Shown here one piece after another: positions 21,667-31,766 of a stretch of DNA of 36,908 nt (positions are counted from its first letter, which is position 1; each line of letters opens with the position of its first letter). A model generated the notes under the pieces. That model was not told the origin of the DNA. It searched no databases and saw nothing but the letters and a program-made list of their open reading frames with translations. Location: positions 1 to 36,908 of the forward strand of contig JSYX01000269.1 in assembly GCA_000787465.1 (NCBI GenBank). The letters are read 5' to 3'. Position numbers and translations under genes: made by a program. This DNA is from Thermomucor indicae-seudaticae. Lineage: Eukaryota; Mucoromycota; Mucoromycetes; Mucorales; Lichtheimiaceae.

Positions 21667-24294
21667 ATGGAGGAATTCATTAACCATCAGAAGCAGCTCA
21701 TTGAGACTGAAAAGAAGCTGGATGTGGAGAGCACACTTGAGCTACTTTCTTCTCTGACTCCCAAGCAACTTCAAAAGAAAGGGTTGGCGCTTGTTGGTCT
21801 GAAAGCGGCAGGTGTGTTTGTGTGATATCATTCTGCGTGTCAATCATGGCATACCAATGGGCGACTAGGAATGCGCACTGGTTTGGGAGGCAAAAGGTTT
21901 TCTCGAAAATAAAAAAGAAAGCTTTGCCCTGTCATATCTTATGGAGTCAGTCAAGTCTTGTAGACTTTGACCACCCGAGCAACAAGTTCCCGTCCCACAA
22001 AATCGATGTGGGCGACATTGTCGGTCTCGAAACTTACAAAGCTGACAAGCCAATAAAGACAAAGACACCCCAGTTCTCGGGCGTCGTCGTCCAAGTCACG
22101 GATACAAAGATAACCGTCGCCTTGGCTCCTGAGGTCGAACTCTCGGCAGACGTCCAGGAACACTGCGTAATGTACAATCATATCCTTTTATATCTCCCTG
22201 GGTTGACCACACCATAACCCCCCCTCTGCCGTTTGCTTTAGGGTTAAACTTGCAAACAATATTACTTATGACCGGTAGGGATATCACACACGGATCTTGT
22301 GCTCTATCTTTACTCAATACCACAAAGCATGTTGAAAGCCCTGGATCAGCTGAAAGACCATGCGAGAGGTACCTTGGCTCAAGTCCTTCTTCAGCAAAAG
22401 ATGCCTTCGATACCCAAAGACGTTCCAGACCTGCAGTTTTTCGACGACACCCTCAATGACTCGCAGAAAGACGCTGTCCGCTTTGCATTGGCGTCGCCTG
22501 AAATTGCCCTGATACACGGTCCGCCAGGTAGGTTGATCAAGTCCTATATCGCGTCCTGGTAGCTAAAGTCTCTTGCATTAGGGGTGAGTGATTGCCACGA
22601 TTCCGGGGCGCATGATATCATTTCTCATGGTGGCACTTTTTAGACTGGCAAGACTTACACTATTGTGGAGATCGTACGCCAACTGGCCGTGAACCAGAAA
22701 AAGAAAGTGCTCGTCTGTGGTCCATCCAATATATCCGTAGGTGAGTCTTTTTTCGTCCACGGACAAAAGAGTAGCGCGCTCATGAACAAAAATACAGACA
22801 ACCTTGTGGAGCGACTCGCAAAACATCGCCTGAACCTCGTCAGGGTCGGTCACCCAGCACGGATCTTGCCAACCGTGTTAGAGCACTCACTGGATGTCAT
22901 CACACGCACTTGCGACGCGGGCCAAATTGTCGCCGACGTCCGTCGTGAGATGGATGAGACCCTGACAAACATCAGCAAGTCAAAGAGCCGTGCTGACAGA
23001 CGGACCATGTACGCCCATCTGAAGGATCTGCGCAAGGACTATCGTGCAAGGGAACGAAAAGTATTAGAAGAAGTCATGAACAGTGCTCAAGTGCTTGTGT
23101 CGACCCTCAATGGGTAGGTACGCGTGAGCGTTATGGATCGCAAGTTACTTATTCGAGCTACAGGTGCGGCGGCAAAACCATGTTGAACCGCCAATTTGAC
23201 GTGGTCATCATTGACGAAGCGGCTCAGGCTCTGGAAGGTAGGTAGGAAGGAAGAAGCCGTAGGTACAGTGATGAATATCTTTTTAAATCTCTGCTGTTGC
23301 AGCCGAGTGCTGGATCGCTTTGCTCAAAGGGAAAAAGGCTATTCTGGTAATTATTGCTTCCCAAGGTTCGTCGTCGTCGGCGCACGAGGTCTCACGTGCA
23401 TGCATTCCGTAGGCCGGAGACCATCTCCAATTACCACCAACCATAAAGTCACCGGTTCCATTAACGAAGGTGCCAAGTAGCAAAGCGCAGGCTCTGTCGA
23501 CACAAACCGATTTGTCAACGACGCTGTTTGACCGAATCTTGAGCATGTACGGCGACTCTATCAAACGCATGCTTACAGTCCAGTACCGCATGAACCGGAA
23601 AATCATGGAATTCAGCTCCAAAGAGCTGTACGGCAATCGACTCGTGGCAGATCAGAGCGTTGCAGATCACTTGCTGGCTCACCTGCCTGATGTGCAAGGC
23701 ACAGAGGACACCGAAGTGCCGGTCGTCATGATTGACACGAGCGATACCGGTCTTTCCCATGAAGTCGTCGATGACGAGAGTAACCTGGCCGAGAAAAGCA
23801 GAGCCAACGACTTGGAAGTCGATCTGGCCGTCAAACACGTCGAAAGTTTGTTAAATGCTGGTGTCCAAGAGAGCCAAATCGGTGTCATCACGCCTTATGC
23901 ATACCAAGTGAGCCGACTTGTCTCGGCCATGGGCGAAAGATGGCCCGGTATCGAGATCGGAACCGTAGACGGGTTTCAAGGGCGCGAAAAAGAAGCCATC
24001 ATCTTGTCGCTTGTGCGTTCCAATGATCAAGGCGAAGTCGGCTTTTTGGCAGAGAAAAGACGGCTTAATGGTAAGCGTCTCATTGGGATCCGGATGCGAT
24101 CGTCTGGCTCTTTCTGTTAACCGATCTAAAAAGTGGCAATGACCCGACCCAAACGGCATCTGTGCGTTATCTGTGATTCAGAGACAGTTTCTGGTGCCAA
24201 GAGCCAAACGCAGCAAAAACGACCGGATGGCGGCTTCCTCAAACGATGGATGGACTGGTTAAGCGAAGAATCAGATCTTCGATTCAGTGCATAG
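21667..24294 (+). CDS. SF1B DNA/RNA helicase, IGHMBP2/Hcs1 (DNA helicase A) type, 657 aa
   Basis: Exons are 21667-21811, 21869-21896, 21956-22171, 22242-22274, 22328-22527, 22582-22583, 22644-22740, 22798-23113, 23164-23237, 23303-23346, 23413-24070 and 24134-24294 (1974 nt). The N-terminal barrel region has GMRTGLGGKSLVDFDHP and IDVGDIVGLE. Helicase motifs in order: Q-like NDSQKDAVRFAL, P-loop GPPGTGKT (205-212), CGPSNISVDNLVERL, DEAAQALE (Asp363-Glu364), GDHLQLPPT, TVQYRMN, GTVDGFQGREKEAII and NVAMTRPKRHL. Relatives unwind duplexes 5'-3' and act in DNA replication or ribosome-linked processes. A 2-nt exon, GG at 22582-22583, is required to finish the P-loop. The R3H and zinc-finger C-terminus of animal IGHMBP2 is absent, as in yeast Hcs1. 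Confidence 0.93.
22582..22583 (+). other. Predicted 2-nt microexon in the helicase gene
   Basis: Exon 5 ends CCA G at 22527 before gtaggt, and the next long exon begins ACT GGC AAG ACT at 22644 after tttttag. Direct joining shifts frame inside the P-loop. Between them, ttgcattag|GG|gtgagt provides a consensus acceptor and donor that add exactly two bases and give Pro-Gly-Thr-Gly-Lys-Thr. The flanking introns would be 54 and 60 bases, normal for this window. Confidence 0.7.
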
Positions 24295-24353
24295 CCCGAT
24301 CTACATGTATATTCTCTTGCGAGATACATAAAATAACGACGATAGAACATTGT

Positions 24354-25046
24354 CTACAATGGGAAGTCGTAGCGATGAATCGCAGCGCTGTGTTCAACCG
24401 CTGGCTGACGGTGCAGGTGATGCTGCATCTCTATCACATTGTCAAGAACATCGCGCAACTTGTCTTGAATCGTTGCAGGAGACGCTTTGGCGTGAGGCAA
24501 ATGGGATTCGGCTCCAGAAGTTGCAGAAGACATGTGGAACAAGACGTCCACAAGATGACATATCTGGTTCATTTGTCGTTCCCACTACCAAACACGAAGC
24601 TTGTTCTTAGTCACAGACATCTTGGCTCACGTTATTACGTATCTACCTCTTTTACTTTCTTTTGCGATCTCAGGGTCTGCTGCTTTTGAGAAGCCAACTC
24701 TTGCTCTAGCTATGTGAGAGAGACTAAGTCCTTGGACAAAAGAAAATCCATAGGCCCCATGATGCCAACTCACCTCACGCATCTTTTGCTTTGTCTGTTC
24801 TTCCAGCGCTACGCACCGACGATGTTCCTCTACGAAAAGATTCTGGAGCGCTTCAATAGCCAGTCGGTGGCACTGCATCATCGTTTTCTCTTGCGTCGGC
24901 TGAATGGTTATATCGTGCGTCAATTGGTCTCGTAGCGCTATTTCCGTTTGCTTCACAGGATCCTCGTCTCCCGCAAAGTACGCTTCCCTTGCTACTTTGT
25001 CGCTTCCTGATGTTATAGGAGGTGATGGTGGCAAGCTGCGATACAT
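24354..25046 (-). CDS. Small coiled-coil protein, 188 aa, function unknown
   Basis: Exons are 25046-24774, 24709-24647 and 24584-24354 (567 nt), frame-consistent. The protein starts MYRSLPPSPPITSGSD. A long helical, charged stretch runs through EEHRRCVALEEQTKQKMREV, LEQELASQKQQ and KKVKEWERQMNQI, and a second helical block (IQDKLRDVLDNVIEMQHHLH) lies near the C-terminus. There is no membrane segment or signal peptide. Two coiled coils in a small protein would fit a subunit of a larger assembly, but I do not recognise the family. Its stop is 59 bases from the helicase stop on the other strand, so the genes are convergent. Confidence 0.75.
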
Positions 25047-25235
25047 TTGTGTTTGGAAACGGCAGAAACGAAAAAAGGTAGGTACAATGAGACAACTCAA
25101 GCGCTTTATATTACTTGATTTGACACATTCCCGGATCCCACCCTCCCCCTTTTTACCTTCAAACCGCGTAATAAATACATATTGAGCGATCTTATGCAAT
25201 GCAACACTCGTGTTGGCTTGTGCATCGTGCTGTCT

Positions 25236-25536
25236 TCAGGCTACACCAGTTTCTATACTGATTTTCAACGCATATGTCTGCAGCCCCGGTCCCATCAATG
25301 CACCCTGAACCGTCTGATACGTGAAACAAATACCACAGTGGTACACCTGATTCCGTGCGCTCATCTCCCGCAAGACATATAATACAGTTGTCTCGAGTGC
25401 TTCTTCATGCTCCTTTTCATTTCACACTTTTCAAGCGAGACATGACTTCTTTGAGCAACCCCTGCAACGTGCTGTTAACCAGTGTACAACACGTATCAAC
25501 ATGTCTGCTATGTGTAAAGTGCGAATTGAGCTTTTG
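25236..25536 (-). CDS. Small Cys-containing protein, partial model (last two exons), function unknown
   Basis: The last exon (about 25391-25236) encodes LYVLREMSARNQVYHCGIC followed by FTYQTVQGALMGPGLQTYAL and a stop. The preceding exon (about 25536-25447) encodes CQKLNSHFTHSRHVDTCCTL and VNSTLQGLLKE; a gtcatg donor and ctcgag acceptor join them in frame over a 55-base intron. The text has the composition of a folded protein, with YHCGIC as a possible metal-binding or disulphide pair. Upstream exons towards about 25750 are not resolved and no start codon is assigned. It lies between the coiled-coil gene and the divergent ATG18. Confidence 0.4.
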
Positions 25537-25963
25537 GCACTTTCAATGCCTGGCATGCTTTGACCAAGGACTTTAGAAGACCATTCCCTATGCTGGCTAT
25601 ATGTATTCTCTCGATTTGTCTTGCTTCGCGTCTTTTCCCCGTATAACAGGACAAGAAGGCGAGAAGCAAAAGCAGCGAGTTCTAATGCGCTTCTGCAAAG
25701 GTTGATAGAATCTGGAGCACACCTATTCAAGATTCGAATAACAACAGTGACATGTTGCCAGCGCTTTTCTAGTTGTCCATTATCTGCTACATTCTTGAAT
25801 AGAGAGTTTCTTCTGGCTCCACAAACAATTGGCTATGTATGTTTTCCCGAAACAGTTCATTGGCTAATCTGCACTCTATTGTAGAGCTTCGATTGGTCGA
25901 GAGAGGGCACACAGGAAAGAGTCACTTCAAGTAACTCCGCCGTCGGCTGCGGGGTAAAATGTC
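25537..25963. other. Unassigned interval upstream of ATG18
   Basis: This stretch probably contains the first exon or exons of the small minus-strand gene and the ATG18 promoter. Overlapping frames on both strands (25621-25884 + and 25537-25730 -) have no recognisable motif. Confidence 0.4.
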
Positions 25964-27696
25964 ATGCGGGATGCTTCGGATGGGTGCTCGCTTGACTTGT
26001 ATCATTCGGACGAAATGAACTTGGGCGACAAAAGTGGCAATGAACTGCTCTTCCTGAATTTCAATCAAGATTTTAGCTGCATATCCGTCGGTACGAAGCA
26101 CGGTTATAGAATTTACAACTGCGATCCGTTTGGAAAATGTTATTCCAAACGTAAGTGACGACATCGTATGCCCGTTGACCCCAGGTATACTTAATGACGA
26201 CAATGCCACAGCGGATGAAAGTACGGGTATCGTCGAAATGCTCTTTTGCACTTCACTTGTCGCCCTCGTTGGGGCAGGTGAACACCCTTCATTCTCGCCG
26301 AGAAACTTGCAAATAATAAACACCAAGGCAAGCCTTATCGCCAGCAATCCTCAGACGTTATCACTCGTTAACAGCCTCCTCGGTTTCTATAGAGACAATC
26401 AACCATCTGCGAGCTCACGTTTCCGACTTCCATTCTCGCCGTAAAGATGAACCGCAGACGGCTTATTGTCGTGCTGGAAGAGCAGATCTTCGTCTATGAT
26501 ATCAGCAATATGAAGCTGCTTCATACGATCGATACGAGCATCAATCCTGGAGGTAATCATGGTCAACGCGTTTCATTTGATCTCGTGTCTAATATCAAAT
26601 TTATTATCAGCTGTATGTGCGTTATCGCCGTCGAGCGACAATTGTTACATTGCGTATCCATCGCGGTCTTCCTCCACTGCTTCTTTCGTTCCAGGTCAGG
26701 AGGCGTCGCGGTCATGTTACCCCACTGGCGACGTGGAAATCTTCGACGCCTTATCTTCACAACTCGTGAATATCGTACAAGCTCACAAAAGCCCTGTCAG
26801 TTGCGTCGCGATGAATTCGGAAGGAACACTCTTAGCTACCGCTAGTGAGAAGGTTTCTATTACCCTTTGTATCACGTCGATAGCAGACTAACAAGTCATT
26901 TCTTAAGGGTACCGTTATCCGTGTCTTCTCTATCCCGGACGCCAACAAAGTATATCAATTCCGACGAGGAGCTTATCCAGCCAAGATATACTCAATGTCA
27001 TTCAACTTGGTCAGCTCATTGCTTTGCGTATCGAGTGACACAGAGACCGTACACATCTTTAAACTTTCGTCGGGAGCAGCGCCTGGCACAAGTGGCAGTA
27101 ATGGAAATTATAATGGAGGGATGGTCACCTACGAAAAAGGCCAGAGCGGGTCAGAATCACGAGGACGAAGTTCTAGCGTGGGGTAGGCGGTTCAAAGGAG
27201 CTGGCACGGGTGAATGAACGGATGGACTGACTTTGCGGTACAGACAAATGCTTCGTCGCTCGTCAATGCACATTGGCCGTAATATTGCAGGCAGCGTGGG
27301 CTCTTACCTTCCAGAGATGCTTACTGAAATGTGGGAGCCTGCTCGTGATTTTGCGTCCTTGAAGCTACCGAGTGCTGGTGTACGAAGTCTGGTAGCATTA
27401 AGCAGGTAAAACAACGCCCTCCCCCCTATAGTATAAAAACGGGTATACCTTGTATTTCAGAAGCATTAACTCTACAGTCTAGCACAACGCCGCAAGTCAT
27501 GGTTGTCACGTCAGAAGGTTACTTCTATCAATACAACATTGATCTGGAAAACGGCGGTGAGTGTGTATTATTGAAGACGTATAGGTATGGCAACTGTCTT
27601 TAGCGCAAAAAAATAGCTGGCGTTTAATGTGATGTGTGGCTTTCTAGTCTGCTGGAATCCGATGAAAATATGGATGGCACCATCGGAGACGAGTAG
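25964..27696 (+). CDS. ATG18: Autophagy PROPPIN Atg18 (WIPI family), 430 aa
   Basis: Exons are 25964-26150, 26212-26327, 26393-26552, 26611-26852, 26908-27182, 27244-27405, 27483-27584 and 27648-27696 (1293 nt). The seven-bladed propeller starts at [20 protein letters not shown]. The phosphoinositide-binding FRRG motif is intact at 253-256 within [13 protein letters not shown]. PROPPINs bind PI3P and PI(3,5)P2 on phagophore and vacuole membranes and recruit Atg2. A Gly/Ser-rich insert ([16 protein letters not shown]) lies in the loop of blade 6, which in the family carries the membrane-inserting segment. Intron 2 is GC-AG (caag|gcaagc), giving the expected join [16 protein letters not shown]. 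The protein could equally be named Atg21 or a WIPI1/2-like copy. Confidence 0.93.
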
Positions 27697-28872
27697 CAAG
27701 CTACAGAATATTTTGCTCAATGGTATTGCCGGGTAACATTTGTGCTTTCTATTGGACTCTATTTATACCCAGGGCTTGTCTATCAGTTGGCGCGCATATC
27801 CCAAACCATCTAATATTATGTTGTTTAAATATTGTTAACCGTGATTTGTGGGTTCTTGTAGCGAGTTAGAACACCATGTAATTTTTTTGCTTTGGAAAAG
27901 AGGCACCTTCAAACTTCAATAAGAGCTGGAAGAGGGTAGTGTTATACAACTATAGCTTATAAACATTATAAAGTACTATTGATGGATTTGTTGGATGCAT
28001 CCCAAGGATTTGGTCCCCAACAACGATTTGGGCCTAGAGTTCCACAAATGACGAGTATACTTTTCCTTCGGATCGTTCAGCTAATACAATGACATGGGCC
28101 CCATGGACATGTACTTTTGTTCTTATCATGGTACTTGTTTCTCTGCATCGGATCAGAGATGGAGCACAGACCCCCACGGCATATTGATAAGCGCAGTTTA
28201 CCAACGTTCATGTTACGTTACCAATACGATACTTCATGCAATCCTCCTTTTCTCTCTTTCCTTTGACAAGCCAGGTGAAACCACAGGCATTCCGCTTTAG
28301 AGCTTTTGGCGGGCCTGTGCAACAGAAAGCGAAACCATTTTAATCGATCGTGGGAGCGCGTGACCCAATTCACCAAATTTGGAAAGCAAGCAAGGCCCAT
28401 TGGGCAACATCATCTTGAAACAGAAGGAAAATGGGGTGGGAAAATATTCAGGTCCATGGGTTTCTCGAGTTTAGTAAAGGTCACCAACCGATTTGGGAGC
28501 GCACATCCATCCAGATCTGTGGTGCATCAGCACCTTATCTTGGTTCACATTACATGATGGGGTTGTTCAACCTGCTTTTTCTGGAAGCAGTTTTTGCCCT
28601 GATCTCTATACGCGAGACTCAGGCGCTGTTATCAGCTTGTGTAACTCGTTACAAAAAACGTTGTCGTGGAAAAAATTGACGGATAAAAGGTTGTCAGCCA
28701 GAAGTGCTAAGCAGACGGTGACCCGATTTGTTTCTTACCCTGGGGTGTGTCACAGGGCAGACACCACTTTTTTGGGTAATAATGCAAAAAACCGAGTTGT
28801 CTTAAATACCTTGTTCCTTCTTTCCCGCCACCCATCCATCTTTCTTTCTTTCCCACACAATCTTTTTTTCTC
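27697..28872. other. Intergenic region and promoter of permease 1
   Basis: Nearly 1.2 kb separates ATG18 from the first permease. Frames at 28306-28679 are short and unsupported. GATAAG at 28186 and CTTATC at 28533 could be GATA-factor sites, as expected for nitrogen-controlled permeases, but such hexamers are common by chance. A pyrimidine-rich tract precedes the ATG at 28873. Confidence 0.4.
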
Positions 28873-31436
28873 ATGAAGCTCGACGGTGACTCGGAAAAAC
28901 ATCAAGCAAGTCCTCCCCCATCTTACATCAAGGACGACGTAGCAGATGTAGAAAACGTAAGCGTAGACGGTAGCCAGCCAGAGCAAGCACATCTGAAGAG
29001 ATCGCTCAAGTCCCGGCATCTTGCGGTAACCTACACGCGACACCTTGGCTTGATTTACACACACAGACCCTGATTTCTTTATTTGATCTGCATAGATGAT
29101 CTCGCTCGGTGGCGTTATCGGTCAAGGTCTCTTCTTGTCAGCAGGTGGAAATCTTTACCAAGGCGGTAAGTGATTCGGTTCATTCTTTTCTGGAAGCATC
29201 CTCGAGACATTCATTATCCATGATTACTGTACAGGTCCTGCTGGAGCTTTGATCGGTATGTTAACTTGATCGCTGCAAGAATCCCCCGCCCTCCGCTTTC
29301 TGATCCATCATCATCTCTCGTTAGCTTATGCTCTTATTGGTTTTGTCTGTTTCTGGGTCGCCTATTCGCTGGGTGAAATCGCCACATACATGCCTGTAAG
29401 CTATGATGGTTCTTTTTTTTTCTCTAAAGAAATACCGGAAAATTGACATTCATCACAAGGTCTCTGGTTCGTTTACGATCTATTGCAGCAAATTCGTCGA
29501 TTCATCTTTTGGTGCCGTGATTGGCTACAATTATTGGTAAATATCGAGAGAGAGAGTATATTTCGACAAATGAGTTACTCACTCGCGCCGCCGCCGCCGC
29601 CTGCCAGGGGCTGCTGGGCAGTCATCGTTGCTGCAGAACTTGTGGCGCTGCAGCTCGTCATGCAGTTCTGGACGGATCGAGTGCCGGCATGGGCGTGTAA
29701 GAACAAACAAATTGGAGCAGAATCTCTCTCTTTGGATCTGTGTGTAACCTGTTTTCTGGCTCATCACACAGGGTCGGCCATCTTTCTGGTTCTCGTCTTG
29801 GCTCTCAATCTGTTTGGTGCACGAAGCTACGGCGAGGCTGAGTACTGGTTCAGTATGGTTAGTCGCATGCATCACAAAAATAGGAGAGCGACCGTGGCTG
29901 ATGGTTGGCCTTGTGCAGATCAAAGTCCTGACCGTCATCGTCTTTATCATCGTTGGCGCTCTTATCTCGGGCGGCGTCATTGGGTAAGTATCGCCAAGTT
30001 GATGGTGGTCCATCGTTGCTGATAACATTTCAGTGACGAAGTCTACGGCTTCAAGTATTGGCAAAACGGAGGCGCCTTTCCGCACGGCGTATTAGGCGTC
30101 CTCAACTCGTTTGTCTTGGCATCATTCAGTATGCAAGGTCGGTACATACATGATGAAACATAACAGCGCAGATTGCTTACATTCCCCGTATTATGCAGGC
30201 ACGGAAATTATTGGCATCACGGTGAGCGCAGACCCATGAATTCATTTCCAAACCAGTTACTGACTGTTCTCTAAATAGGCCGGTGAATGCAGCAATCCGA
30301 AAAAGGTATGCTGTGGATTATTATCAGTGTTCAAAAGGAAGATATCATGACTTGCATGCTTTATGTAGCAAGTACCTCGTGCAATCAAAAACGTCGTATG
30401 GCGTATTATTATCTTTTACCTTTGCTCTGGTAAGAAAGAGAGCATGACGGACTGAAAGGATCGGCTAAGCAGTGTGCATTAGTTTTCATTATGGGTCAAG
30501 TCATTCCTTGGAACGATCGTAAGTTGCCGCCTTATGCATCTCAGCAGAGCCTCTCACCTCGGTTTTCCATATAGCCCGCAATCTCAATACGAAAAGTGGC
30601 ACGGCTACCGTTTCGCCCTTTACTCTGGTCTTCGAGAAAGGCTCACTTCAGAGTGTTGCGCACATCATGAACGCTATTATTCTTGTCACTGTAAGTCAAC
30701 GATCCTCTCTCATTTCTGCGTAGCTGCTAAGTATACTTGCAGGTGGTCTCGTGTGCCAACAGCGGTCTGTACGTCGCGAGCCGGACACTGTTAGCACTTT
30801 CCCAAGAGGGTATCGCGTGGAACAAATTATGTACGTCAATAAGGTTTTTTACGTGTGGGGCAAGATCTAACTGAATTCTGCATAGCTTATATCACCAAAC
30901 GCGGCGTTCCCGTCTTTTCCCTTCTGTGCACCGCTGCCGTGAGCTGCGTCACGTTCATCACCTCATTCATTCCTGGACAAGGCAAATCCCTCTATTTGGT
31001 CGTCGTGTCTCTGTCCGGCGTCGCCGGATTCGTGACCTGGTTCGGCATCGCAGTCGCACACTATCGATTCCGGAAAGCGTTCAAAGTCCAAGGACGCAGC
31101 CTGGACGTCCTCCCGATGAGAACCGTCTGTCATCCCTTTGGCGACATCTTTAACATGATCGCCTGTCCGGCACTGGCCTTGATCTCCGGCTACTCGTACT
31201 TTTATAATCCCCCGGATCCAGTCGGCATCGTCGGCAACTACGCCGGCCTCGTTTTCTGCGCTGTCGGATACATGGCCACCAAGGTGTACACGAACTCCAA
31301 GGTAGTCCCTCTCGAGGACATTGATCTTGACACCGGTGCCGCAAAATACGCGGATGATGAAGAGCTCGAAAAGCCGGACATTACCGGACCGTGGTATCGC
31401 CGGCTTTGGAAGAGAATGCTCATCGTTTTCACTTGA
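28873..31436 (+). CDS. Amino-acid permease (APC superfamily, fungal YAT type), tandem copy 1, 545 aa
   Basis: Sixteen exons: 28873-29025, 29096-29165, 29235-29255, 29325-29395, 29460-29536, 29608-29696, 29772-29857, 29919-29983, 30034-30137, 30199-30221, 30279-30305, 30369-30429, 30483-30518, 30575-30690, 30743-30830 and 30886-31436 (1638 nt). A charged cytosolic N-terminus (about 50 residues) is followed by the substrate-site motif GGVIGQGLFLSAGG, SLGEIATYMPVSGSFTIY, AGECSNPKK, VPRAIKNVVWRIIIFYL and NSGLYVASRTLLALS, all typical of H+-coupled amino-acid permeases in the plasma membrane. Three exons are only 21-27 nt. The C-terminus ends GPWYRRLWKRM plus IVFT. Specificity cannot be read. The next gene is a tandem duplicate. 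Confidence 0.94.
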
Positions 31437-31766
31437 GGGCAGTCATCACTACCGATATACAGTATATTGTATTTCCTTCATATATAAATCCCTACTCTAG
31501 CTTCTTGTATAGCTTCTTTTTCTCTTTTGTAATAAAAACAATACATACATGTGCTGATTTCCTTTGCCTCGTCATGATGATAGATATTGGATTTGCCACG
31601 TATGACATTCCCCAAATCATGCACCCAGAAGCACTTGTCGTCACCGTGGGCGCACTTGATCTGCAAGGCACCTTCCTTTTTGTCATACGCCGTCGGATCA
31701 CATGCAGAAATGCTCAGCTTTTCTCTTTGACTGGCTTTTACTTTCTTTTTTTCCCTTTTTTTCAAC
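31437..31766. promoter_or_regulatory. Spacer and promoter between the tandem permeases
   Basis: The 330-base spacer holds the 3' end of permease 1 and the promoter of permease 2. It ends in a pyrimidine-rich tract (ttttttcccttttttt) just before the ATG. No separate gene is supported. Confidence 0.5.

Noticed and set aside
22528..22643. Frameshift pseudogene in the helicase at the P-loop
   Set aside because: All other exons are intact and every helicase motif is conserved; the GG microexon with perfect splice sites explains the frame.
28186..28538. GATA-factor control of the permease
   Set aside because: Only two hexamers in more than 1 kb, which is close to chance expectation; kept as a remark, not a feature.
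29585..29602. CCG trinucleotide microsatellite
   Set aside because: It forms the unusual GC-rich tract before an intron acceptor in permease 1; too short to be of separate interest.
29483..30022. 179-aa plus-strand ORF over permease 1
   Set aside because: It reads through several introns; the permease motifs appear only after splicing.
29579..30085. 168-aa minus-strand ORF over permease 1
   Set aside because: It runs across permease exons and introns in antisense and has no motif of its own.
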